Shown here piece after piece: positions 1 through 4,916 of a stretch of DNA of 5,178 bases. The stretch covers positions 1 through 5,178 of the forward strand of contig CAKQNH010000418.1 of the NCBI GenBank assembly GCA_934255105.1. The letters run 5' to 3'. Source of the stretch: an uncultured Pirellulaceae bacterium. Its GTDB lineage: Bacteria > Planctomycetota > Planctomycetia > Pirellulales > Pirellulaceae. Numbering within the stretch: position 1 is the first letter of the stretch; each line of letters opens with the position of its first letter. Both the position numbers and the translations under genes were made by a program. The notes beneath the pieces were generated by a model. It saw only the letters and a program-made list of their open reading frames with translations. It made no database searches and was not told the DNA's origin.

Positions 1-51
1 CCGACTCATACTTGCCGTACAACTTCACATCGTGCGACCGAAGTAGCCAAC

Positions 52-849
52 TTAGTAGCGCAGCATGCAATATAAGTCGCGCACGCCATCTCGCCAACCG
101 ATTTTTTTTCCCTCGTCAAATCCGCGGCGATCATAGCGGATTGGCCGTTCGTAAAAGCGAGCCCGCTTGCGAGCGAGTTTGATGGTCAATTCAATTTCAA
201 TTCCGAAGCGGTTTTCGCGCAGTGTGGGGCTCAACTCCTGTAGCAATTCACGCCGCACCAATTTGTAGCATGTCTCTACATCGCTCAGGTAGAGGCCGGT
301 GCGGATGTTACATAGTCGCGTGATAAAGCGATTGACGATCACGTGCCACAGCGGTGGTACGGGGCGGTCGTGATGGCCGTAGCGCGTGCCGTACACCACG
401 TCGGCCTGCTCCTCGATGATCGGCTGAATCAAGAAACGGAAATCATCGGGATCGTATTCTAGGTCTGCGTCTTGCACGATGATCGCCGTGCCTGTGGCCA
501 GTTCAAAACCAGTTCGTAAAGCTGCGCCCTTGCCGCGATTTTCCGTGTGTAGCACAACTCGCAAATCGTCCGACGTTGCCAGACTGGCCAGCTTGTCTCG
601 CGTGCCATCGCTGCTGCCGTCATCGACTACGATGATCTCCAACGGCAACATTGTCCGCCGCACGCGATCGATCACATCAATGACAGTATCGACTTCATTG
701 TATACCGGAATCACGACGGTCAATTTGAAGTTGGGGGGAATGGCGAAGATCCCCAGACGTCGGCAGACATCGGAAGTGAGCACGGGATCGAGCGTGTTGT
801 TTTGCAAGCTACTTAGGCGCAGTTCCGCTTCACGTTCCAGAGCGCTCAA
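52..849 (-). CDS. Family 2 glycosyltransferase, polyprenyl-phosphate sugar transferase type (DPM1-like)
   Basis: A 265-residue soluble GT-A fold glycosyltransferase. By family it moves a sugar from a nucleotide sugar to a polyisoprenyl phosphate or similar acceptor at the inner face of the cytoplasmic membrane. The first strand is VVIPVYNE (45-52), followed by VVDDGSSDGT (74-83), the ENRGKGAALRTG loop (103-114) and the metal-binding QDADLEYDP segment (126-134, D127 and D129). Further family blocks are DVETCYK (190-196), ENRFGIEIELT (212-222) and a C-terminal EGKKIGWRDG (246-255). There is no C-terminal membrane segment, unlike GtrB/ArnC-type enzymes, so membrane contact would be peripheral. 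About 40 residues precede the catalytic domain, as I recall from planctomycete homologues. The start is TTG, chosen because GAGG sits 7 bases upstream and an in-frame TGA closes the frame just before it. The exact sugar and acceptor cannot be told. The 515-base gap upstream suggests its own promoter. Confidence 0.9.
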   Translation of the reverse strand: MSALEREAELRLSSLQNNTLDPVLTSDVCRRLGIFAIPPNFKLTVVIPVYNEVDTVIDVIDRVRRTMLPLEIIVVDDGSSDGTRDKLASLATSDDLRVVLHTENRGKGAALRTGFELATGTAIIVQDADLEYDPDDFRFLIQPIIEEQADVVYGTRYGHHDRPVPPLWHVIVNRFITRLCNIRTGLYLSDVETCYKLVRRELLQELSPTLRENRFGIEIELTIKLARKRARFYERPIRYDRRGFDEGKKIGWRDGVRDLYCMLRY

Positions 850-856
850 ATCGATA

Positions 857-860
857 CCTC
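857..860 (-). promoter_or_regulatory. Ribosome binding site deciding the TTG start of the glycosyltransferase
   Basis: The minus strand reads GAGG here, then seven bases, then TTG. An in-frame TGA overlaps this site (859-861), so no earlier start is possible in this frame. It is the clearest Shine-Dalgarno sequence in the window; the kinase, dehydrogenase and MATE genes show none as good. Confidence 0.55.
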
Positions 861-973
861 ACTGTTTTTTCGAAGATCTTTTTTTTGTGGCTCGCCAGCT
901 CGTTCAAGATAACAATTTCAAGGGTCGCGATGTTATTGAGCCGGCCGCTCGTCCCAAATTATCTCAACATCGC

Positions 974-1002
974 TTGACAATCCGCTGCGACATCCACACA
1001 AT
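974..1002 (+). promoter_or_regulatory. Candidate sigma70-type promoter facing into the intergenic region
   Basis: A perfect TTGACA (974-979) is followed by 17 bases and CACAAT (997-1002, four of six matches to TATAAT). Transcription would begin near 1009 and run rightward. No plus-strand protein gene follows for almost 3 kb, so if it is real it would drive a non-coding RNA. A single match of this quality can arise by chance. Confidence 0.3.
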
Positions 1003-1011
1003 CGCGTAGCA

Positions 1012-1048
1012 GTGGAGGTCAGACGTGGTGACGAAGTCTGTGGCCCAC
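1012..1048. repeat. Imperfect dyad / possible RNA hairpin
   Basis: Outer arms GTGG (1012-1015) and CCAC (1045-1048) and inner arms CAGAC (1020-1024) and GTCTG (1036-1040) are complementary, separated by a symmetric 4x4 internal loop and an 11-base apical loop. The structure begins about 3 bases after the start point expected from the promoter at 974-1002, where a 5' stabilising hairpin of a transcript would sit. The stems are short. Confidence 0.3.
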
Positions 1049-1172
1049 TAAACTTTTCAAACTGGCTTCAATTCAGTAGCCGGATAATTCTTTTCTTGAC
1101 TCCTACCCCATCGCTATTAATCGGACCCGCTTCGGCGTGGCAGGGACGACGGCTTGGCCAGGGATGGCCACT

Positions 1173-1223
1173 TTGATTCACTGAACAAATTGATTCGCTG
1201 AACAAATTGATTCACTGTACAGG
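1173..1223. repeat. Three tandem copies of a 17-bp repeat
   Basis: The unit TTGATTCACTGAACAAA occurs at 1173-1189, again at 1190-1206 with one change (A to G at the eighth base), and a third time at 1207-1223 with its last bases diverged. The copies abut with no spacer, so this is not a CRISPR array. The unit length is not a multiple of three, so the repeat would shift reading phase and is unlikely to encode a protein repeat. It could be a slippage product, an array of protein-binding sites or part of an RNA. Confidence 0.85.
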
Positions 1224-1321
1224 ATGCTTTCGAACAGCAGAGCAAGTGTTTTATCAAACAGGAAAGAGTGGGTTCCGCTACGCTCAGATTCATGTTTGAC
1301 ACAGCACTAGCGCAGAATAGC

Positions 1322-1338
1322 CCAGCAACGAGTGCTGG
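1322..1338. repeat. Perfect 6-bp hairpin, CCAGCA / TGCTGG
   Basis: CCAGCA (1322-1327) and TGCTGG (1333-1338) pair perfectly around the five-base loop ACGAG. It sits four bases from the next hairpin (1343-1359). On the minus strand the pair lies directly downstream of the kinase stop codon and may end or protect the kinase mRNA, although no T-run follows in that direction. Confidence 0.55.
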
Positions 1339-1342
1339 TTAT

Positions 1343-1365
1343 TGCGGCAGGAGGCCGCACTCTTT
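1343..1365 (+). terminator. Hairpin with plus-strand T-run; possible intrinsic terminator
   Basis: TGCGGC (1343-1348) pairs with GCCGCA (1354-1359) around the loop AGGAG, and the plus strand continues CTCTTTT (1360-1366). Read rightward this has the form of a weak intrinsic terminator, yet no plus-strand protein gene precedes it. Read leftward it lies immediately after the kinase TAA (1365-1367) and, with the neighbouring hairpin, could mark the kinase 3' end without a T-run. The stem is only six pairs, so strength and direction are uncertain. Confidence 0.35.
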
Positions 1366-2531
1366 TACCCATTGGGTTCCCACTGGGTTGAGTCGAGTCC
1401 ATCTTGGCTCTTGAGTGCGTCGATCTTGCGAATCTCTTCCAGCCAGATGTACAGGTCGTGACCGTACTCGCTGGCCAGATCGCCGAAGACCAACTGGCGA
1501 TGGAACTGCGCCGCGCCATCTTCCAACAATTCTGCCGCCTCGGCGCTAGGGAAGCGACGTAGTGGATCGGTAGCTACGAAGCGTCTGCAGAGGTTCATCA
1601 AGTGCCCGTTGCAAGCCACTTCGGGAGGAAGAATCTCGTGCAGGCGTTGAGGCAGGCGGCGCTTCATCTCGAGCAGGTCACGCAGATTTATATCGGTCGG
1701 GAAGCAGGGCTGCCCAGAGAGCATCTCGATCAACACGTAGCCCAAGCTGGCTAGGTCGCTACGGGGGGTGCAGCTAGATCCTTCGAGCACTTCAGGCGCG
1801 GCGTAAGCCGGCGTGCAGGCGCGGTTCGGTGGAGGGTCATCCAACTCAAATGCCGAACCCATGTCGATCAGTTTGGCGTTGCCTGATCGCTTGAGCATGA
1901 TGTTCGCCGGCTTGATATCGCCATGCACAATGCGCTGGCGATGCAGGGCGGCCAGACCAGCTAGGCAATCGCGCACGAGCGCGACTGCTACACCCGCTTT
2001 AAACCGCGCTTGTTCCGGTCCAAAGGTAGCGATGACGCTGTGGATGTGCTCCCACCGATCCGCTGCCGCCAGCTCGCGCACCAGGGCTAGGCGATCGGCG
2101 CTCAGCAATTGCCGCAGGTCATAGCCGTCGATCCACTCCATAACCATGATGCGGATGCGATCGCGATCCACGAAGTCTTGAACGTCCAGAATATTGTCGT
2201 GCTGGATCATCGCGATGCGCGAAGCAACGCGGGCGATTCTCTCCATGGCTCTCTTGTAGGCCAGCGCCGTGGGGAAGCGCTCGGGCGAGAAAACTTTCAT
2301 GGCCACAGGTTGATTAAACCCATCGGCCCCCTTCCGTTCGCTCAAATAGACAATGCCCTGTCCGCCACTACCCAGTTCGCGCACGAAGCGATGGTAGGTC
2401 GTCCACTGCACACGGCGGTTGCTCAATAGATTCTGGTAGCGCTGTAGGAGCGTATCGGAAGGGATAGGTGGTTCTCCTTCGATAAAGGCTCGGGTCTTCT
2501 CTTCTTCCGACATAGTTGTGGTATGCATCAT
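1365..2531 (-). CDS. Hanks-type serine/threonine protein kinase, soluble
   Basis: A 388-residue protein kinase that transfers the ATP gamma-phosphate to Ser/Thr of unknown protein targets in the cytoplasm. The domain runs from about 47 to 335. The glycine loop is LGSGGQGIVY (53-62), the ATP lysine is in VAMKV (K79), and E97 is a plausible helix-C glutamate. The catalytic loop is HGDIKPAN (203-210, base D205, metal ligand N210), DMG replaces DFG (D223), APE is intact (245-247), and SDLASLG (258-264) carries the conserved domain-IX aspartate. HGD instead of HRD makes it a non-RD kinase, often not controlled by activation-loop phosphorylation. About 30 extra residues lie between the hinge and the catalytic helix. 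There is no membrane segment and no sensor domain; only short tails flank the kinase. ATG codons lie at positions 1, 2 and 7 of the frame, none with a good ribosome site, so the start could be 2513. It follows the dehydrogenase by 119 bases on the same strand. Confidence 0.92.
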   Translation of the reverse strand: MMHTTTMSEEEKTRAFIEGEPPIPSDTLLQRYQNLLSNRRVQWTTYHRFVRELGSGGQGIVYLSERKGADGFNQPVAMKVFSPERFPTALAYKRAMERIARVASRIAMIQHDNILDVQDFVDRDRIRIMVMEWIDGYDLRQLLSADRLALVRELAAADRWEHIHSVIATFGPEQARFKAGVAVALVRDCLAGLAALHRQRIVHGDIKPANIMLKRSGNAKLIDMGSAFELDDPPPNRACTPAYAAPEVLEGSSCTPRSDLASLGYVLIEMLSGQPCFPTDINLRDLLEMKRRLPQRLHEILPPEVACNGHLMNLCRRFVATDPLRRFPSAEAAELLEDGAAQFHRQLVFGDLASEYGHDLYIWLEEIRKIDALKSQDGLDSTQWEPNG

Positions 2532-2590
2532 TCACCGTGGGGATTCCCGGAGGCTGATCAGCAGCGGTGGCGGCTAGCGGGAGTTAGATA

Positions 2591-2596
2591 AGTATA
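2591..2596 (-). promoter_or_regulatory. Candidate -10 box for the kinase gene
   Basis: The minus strand reads TATACT here, five of six matches to TATAAT, about 60 bases before the kinase start. The nearest -35-like element, TAGACA (plus coordinates 2610-2615), is only 13 bases away, too close for a standard promoter. This is weak evidence, but the 119-base gap (2532-2650) between dehydrogenase and kinase holds nothing better. Confidence 0.2.
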
Positions 2597-2650
2597 GCTG
2601 CGAATGCGATGTCTACAGAAACGCTTTTGAAAAGTATATCCAGGACTAGC

Positions 2651-3634
2651 TTACTGATTCACAGCCATCACGTCAGGGTGTGGGAAACCGAGTTTTTTGT
2701 CGACGCGATTCAATAGCTGCTCCCCACGGAAAAATCGCGACAAGTTTTCGATGGCCAGGTGGGTTGAATCGTCGACGCGACTGGCAGCCTGAGCTCCCAC
2801 ATGGGGAGTGATAATCACGTTGGACATTTCCCACAGGGGGCTCTGCGGAGGGAGAGGCTCGACATAAGTCACGTCGATACCGGCACCACTCAGATGACCA
2901 TCTTGCAGGGCCCGCACCAGCGATTCTTCGTCGACCACTTGGCCGCGCGCCACGTTGATCAGATAGCCTCCGCGAGGCATGGCGCGCAGAATGGTTTCCG
3001 AAATCAACCGCCGCGTGGCCGCATTCAGCGGCAGCGTTAAGATCAGGATGTCACTCAGGCTGGCTAACTCCTGCAAGCGTTCCGCCCCCCACAATTCGAG
3101 CACCTCCGGCGGCTTGCGCACAGGAAAGTAGTCGGTCGCGCGCAACACGACATCGAACGGAGCGAGCAGTTGTGCCAAGCGTCGTCCATTGCCTCCCATG
3201 CCTACAATACCTATCCGCTTGCCGCGCAAATCATCGGTGGGGCGTCGCACGAATTCCTTCACTAACGCCTGCCTGAAAAAGATGGGCAGTCCACGCAGTA
3301 ATCCCAATAGCAGCGCTAGCGTCTGCTCGCCCACTTGATGAGCGAACAAGCCCGACGCGCTACACACGGGAATATCCGAATCGATGACCGCCGGTACCAA
3401 GCAGTGATCCAGGCCCGCAGCCGAACTCTGGATTAGCTTGAGCCGTCCCTGGGCTACTACGCTTGGCCAATCGACGGGGACTTTGGCATGGCCGACAAAA
3501 ATATCTGCCTGGAAAATCTCCTCAGCAATCCTTTCCTGTCCTGCGTCGATAATCCGCGCATCGGGAAAGTGCTTCGCATACCGCTCCAAGTGCCGCGACT
3601 CAACGGGATAGCATAGAGCGATATTGGTAGTCAT
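2651..3634 (-). CDS. D-isomer specific 2-hydroxyacid dehydrogenase, NAD-binding
   Basis: A cytoplasmic dehydrogenase of 327 residues, normal length for the family (glycerate, glyoxylate/hydroxypyruvate, lactate and phosphoglycerate dehydrogenases). It interconverts a D-2-hydroxyacid and its 2-oxoacid using NAD(P)H. The flavodoxin-like substrate domain (about 1-100 and 290-327) carries the SSAAGLDH loop (70-77). The Rossmann domain has GMGGNG (145-150) and an acidic residue after the second strand in ATDYFP (D168), which favours NAD(H). The catalytic triad is complete: R230 in NVARGQVVDE, E259 in YVEPLP and H278 in TPHVGA. The ATG start is chosen because the first strand, NIALCYP, begins right after it; no clear Shine-Dalgarno sequence precedes it. 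A promoter-like sequence lies at 3689-3717. The substrate cannot be assigned, and short-range context (kinase downstream, divergent MATE) does not help. I see no broken residue. Confidence 0.93.
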   Translation of the reverse strand: MTTNIALCYPVESRHLERYAKHFPDARIIDAGQERIAEEIFQADIFVGHAKVPVDWPSVVAQGRLKLIQSSAAGLDHCLVPAVIDSDIPVCSASGLFAHQVGEQTLALLLGLLRGLPIFFRQALVKEFVRRPTDDLRGKRIGIVGMGGNGRRLAQLLAPFDVVLRATDYFPVRKPPEVLELWGAERLQELASLSDILILTLPLNAATRRLISETILRAMPRGGYLINVARGQVVDEESLVRALQDGHLSGAGIDVTYVEPLPPQSPLWEMSNVIITPHVGAQAASRVDDSTHLAIENLSRFFRGEQLLNRVDKKLGFPHPDVMAVNQ

Positions 3635-3644
3635 CGATGGAAAA

Positions 3645-3674
3645 TTTTCAAAAGTGGACTGCTAGAAACATAAT
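3645..3674 (+). promoter_or_regulatory. Weak upstream plus-strand promoter candidate for the MATE gene
   Basis: TTTTCA (3645-3650, four of six) is followed by 18 bases and CATAAT (3669-3674, five of six). It would overlap the leader of the divergent dehydrogenase. If used, the leader before a start at 3756 would be about 75 bases. It competes with the better-spaced candidate at 3792-3820. Confidence 0.22.
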
Positions 3675-3688
3675 CATGATGTAATAGA

Positions 3689-3717
3689 AATATAGCTCCG
3701 AATTGCATGCGAGTGAA
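3689..3717 (-). promoter_or_regulatory. Candidate sigma70-type promoter of the dehydrogenase gene
   Basis: On the minus strand TTCACT (plus 3712-3717, four of six) is separated by exactly 17 bases from TATATT (plus 3689-3694, five of six). The start point would be near 3682, giving a leader of about 48 bases to the ATG at 3634. A 10-bp palindrome, GAAAATTTTC (3640-3649), lies within that leader next to the start codon. Confidence 0.45.
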
Positions 3718-3719
3718 CG

Positions 3720-3765
3720 GACCTAGCTTCGATTTGCCGCCGCGCAGCTAGTTGGATGCTAGGTC
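3720..3765. repeat. Perfect 8-bp inverted repeat in the divergent intergenic region
   Basis: GACCTAGC (3720-3727) and GCTAGGTC (3758-3765) are exact reverse complements 30 bases apart. The right arm covers the alternative ATG at 3756. It could be a looped operator or chance. Confidence 0.3.
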
Positions 3766-3791
3766 TCTCCCGTGCGGTCGGCTCTCTGCAA

Positions 3792-3820
3792 TTGACGCGC
3801 GTCAGCAATCGGCGGATATT
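3792..3820 (+). promoter_or_regulatory. Candidate MATE promoter overlapped by two operator-like dyads
   Basis: TTGACG (3792-3797, five of six) is followed by exactly 17 bases and GATATT (3815-3820, four of six). The start point would be near 3827, about 30 bases before the preferred MATE ATG at 3858. A perfect 12-bp palindrome, TGACGCGCGTCA (3793-3804), covers the -35 box. A second dyad, GGCGGA (3811-3816) with TCCGCC (3829-3834), covers the -10 box and start point. Such placement is what a local repressor site looks like, and efflux genes are often controlled this way. No regulator gene is visible in the window. If translation really starts at 3756 this region would be coding instead. Confidence 0.35.
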
Positions 3821-3857
3821 GGACAGTTTCCGCCAGAGTACGCATTTTGTGACACGC

Positions 3858-4916
3858 ATGAACTCGACCTCGACACATTGGGCCCGGTTCGCAGGCTGGT
3901 GGAGTTCGCAGTGGGGTCCCTGGCCGCTGATACGCTTGGCCCTGCCGCTGATGATTTCGGCTGGTTTTGTATCGGTAACGCTCTTTACCGATCGCACGCT
4001 GCTGTACTGGCAATCCGAATCGGCCGCGTCTGCCGCTATGGGAGCTGGTACGGTTTACTGGTCGATGATCTGCCTGCCCATGGGCTTGCTGGGATACATT
4101 AGCACGTTTGTGTCGCAGTATCGCGGTGCTCAACAAACGTCGCGTATCGGTGCCGCCTATCAACATGCCATGGCGCTAGCCTGGATGACTGTGCCGCTGT
4201 TGATCCTAGCCATCGCGTTTGCCGGCAACCTGTTCACTTGGGCCGGCCATCCGCCGCAGTTGGTCGCACAGGAGGCGATGTACTTGCGCGTACTGCTGGT
4301 CGGCGGTATCGGCGTATTGTTCTACAGTGTGCAAAGTGGTCTGCTGACTGGTCAGGGGAGAACGCCCACCGTGTTGGCCATCGATGGGGTGGCAACAGTG
4401 GTCAATCTGGTCTTGGATGCCGTGCTGATATTTGGCTATGGCCCCATCCCAGCCCTGGGGATCCTAGGGGCGGGCTTGGCAACCACGATTGCATTCTGGC
4501 TCAAGATACCCATTGCCAGGTGGGTCATTGCCCACGACCAACAACTGATCGGCGAATTCCAGGTGAACAGACGCGTCCCTTGGGAGGCCGATATGTTCCG
4601 GCGATTGGCCGTGTATGGCACGCCTGCGGGGCTACAGATGTTGGCCGAGGCGGGGTGCTTTTCGTTAATTATGTTGCAAGTGGGCCGCATGGGAGAGCGG
4701 GCCATGGCCGCCACCACGCTAGCCCTGGGACTAAACGTGTTGGTGTTTGTACCCATGATTGGTCTGGGGATCGGCGTCGGCGTGCTAGTGGGCCAGCACC
4801 TGACCGAAGGGCGCGTCGATCTGGCGCGACGCACGGTTAGCTGCGCGCTGGGCGTCACCACGCCACAGCGGGTGCCGCAATTGCCCGCCGTGCCGCAATG
4901 TGTGGCGCACGGCTAG
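3858..4916 (+). CDS. MATE-family efflux transporter, 3'-truncated
   Basis: An inner-membrane antiporter of the MATE family, which exports drugs or organic cations in exchange for Na+ or H+. From the ATG at 3858 the frame gives 352 residues, of which about the first 334 are MATE-like. Intact family members have roughly 440-460. Predicted membrane segments lie near 23-46, 60-84, 102-122, 142-163, 172-193, 198-217, 252-275 and 284-312, and a ninth is cut off near 334. Family signatures include LALPLMISAGF (27-37), TFVSQYRGA (83-91), GLLTGQGRTP (161-170) and NLVLDAVLIFGYG (183-195). The N-lobe is complete, but the C-lobe lacks segments 9-12, so transport is unlikely. The last ~18 residues are proline-rich and are antisense to the methyltransferase piece. 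An ATG at 3756 would add 34 non-hydrophobic residues. I prefer 3858 because it leaves a normal short N-terminus and a promoter fits just upstream, but no strong ribosome site supports either. Confidence 0.85.
   Translation: MNSTSTHWARFAGWWSSQWGPWPLIRLALPLMISAGFVSVTLFTDRTLLYWQSESAASAAMGAGTVYWSMICLPMGLLGYISTFVSQYRGAQQTSRIGAAYQHAMALAWMTVPLLILAIAFAGNLFTWAGHPPQLVAQEAMYLRVLLVGGIGVLFYSVQSGLLTGQGRTPTVLAIDGVATVVNLVLDAVLIFGYGPIPALGILGAGLATTIAFWLKIPIARWVIAHDQQLIGEFQVNRRVPWEADMFRRLAVYGTPAGLQMLAEAGCFSLIMLQVGRMGERAMAATTLALGLNVLVFVPMIGLGIGVGVLVGQHLTEGRVDLARRTVSCALGVTTPQRVPQLPAVPQCVAHG

Larger units (their letters stand above)
850..1364. other. 515-base intergenic region without a convincing protein gene
   Basis: This gap lies between the start of the glycosyltransferase and the end of the kinase, both on the minus strand. 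Open frames inside it are short, use weak starts or run antisense into the glycosyltransferase, and their products have no recognisable motif. What it does hold is a plus-strand promoter-like sequence (974-1002), an imperfect dyad (1012-1048), an AT-rich stretch with the look of a dispersed repeat (about 1077-1110), three 17-bp tandem repeats (1173-1223) and two adjacent hairpins (1322-1338 and 1343-1359). A-rich runs on the minus strand just in front of the glycosyltransferase ribosome site (about 863-892) may help its promoter, but I found no well-spaced -35/-10 pair for that gene. Confidence 0.6.

Noticed and set aside
1..9. Possible ATG of a next minus-strand gene at 7-9
   Set aside because: Only three codons lie inside the window and no clear ribosome site precedes it, so nothing can be supported.
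479..1009. A 176-codon plus-strand open frame
   Set aside because: Its first two thirds are antisense to the well-supported glycosyltransferase, and the product is Ser/Arg-rich with no domain or ribosome site.
1173..1223. CRISPR array
   Set aside because: The copies are only 17 bases long and directly adjacent with no spacers, and no cas gene is visible.
1296..1301. Second consensus TTGACA on the plus strand
   Set aside because: No acceptable -10 box follows at 15-19 bases, and no plus-strand gene lies downstream.
1117..1302. A 61-codon minus-strand frame through the tandem repeat
   Set aside because: It begins with GTG, has no ribosome site, shows no motif, and its middle is translated 17-bp repeat, which shifts phase from unit to unit.
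2626..2636. CTTTTGAAAAG dyad after the dehydrogenase as a terminator
   Set aside because: The stem is AT-only and five pairs around one base, too small to form a useful hairpin, with no following T-run on the minus strand.
3674..4166. Minus-strand and alternative plus-strand frames over the MATE 5' region
   Set aside because: They are shadows of the MATE gene with Arg/Gln-rich, non-membrane products, while the MATE frame gives clear hydrophobic segments and family motifs.
4238..4861. Long frames of 200 and 141 codons overlapping the MATE gene
   Set aside because: They lie entirely within the MATE coding region and encode low-complexity Gly/Arg- or Pro/Ser-rich sequence.
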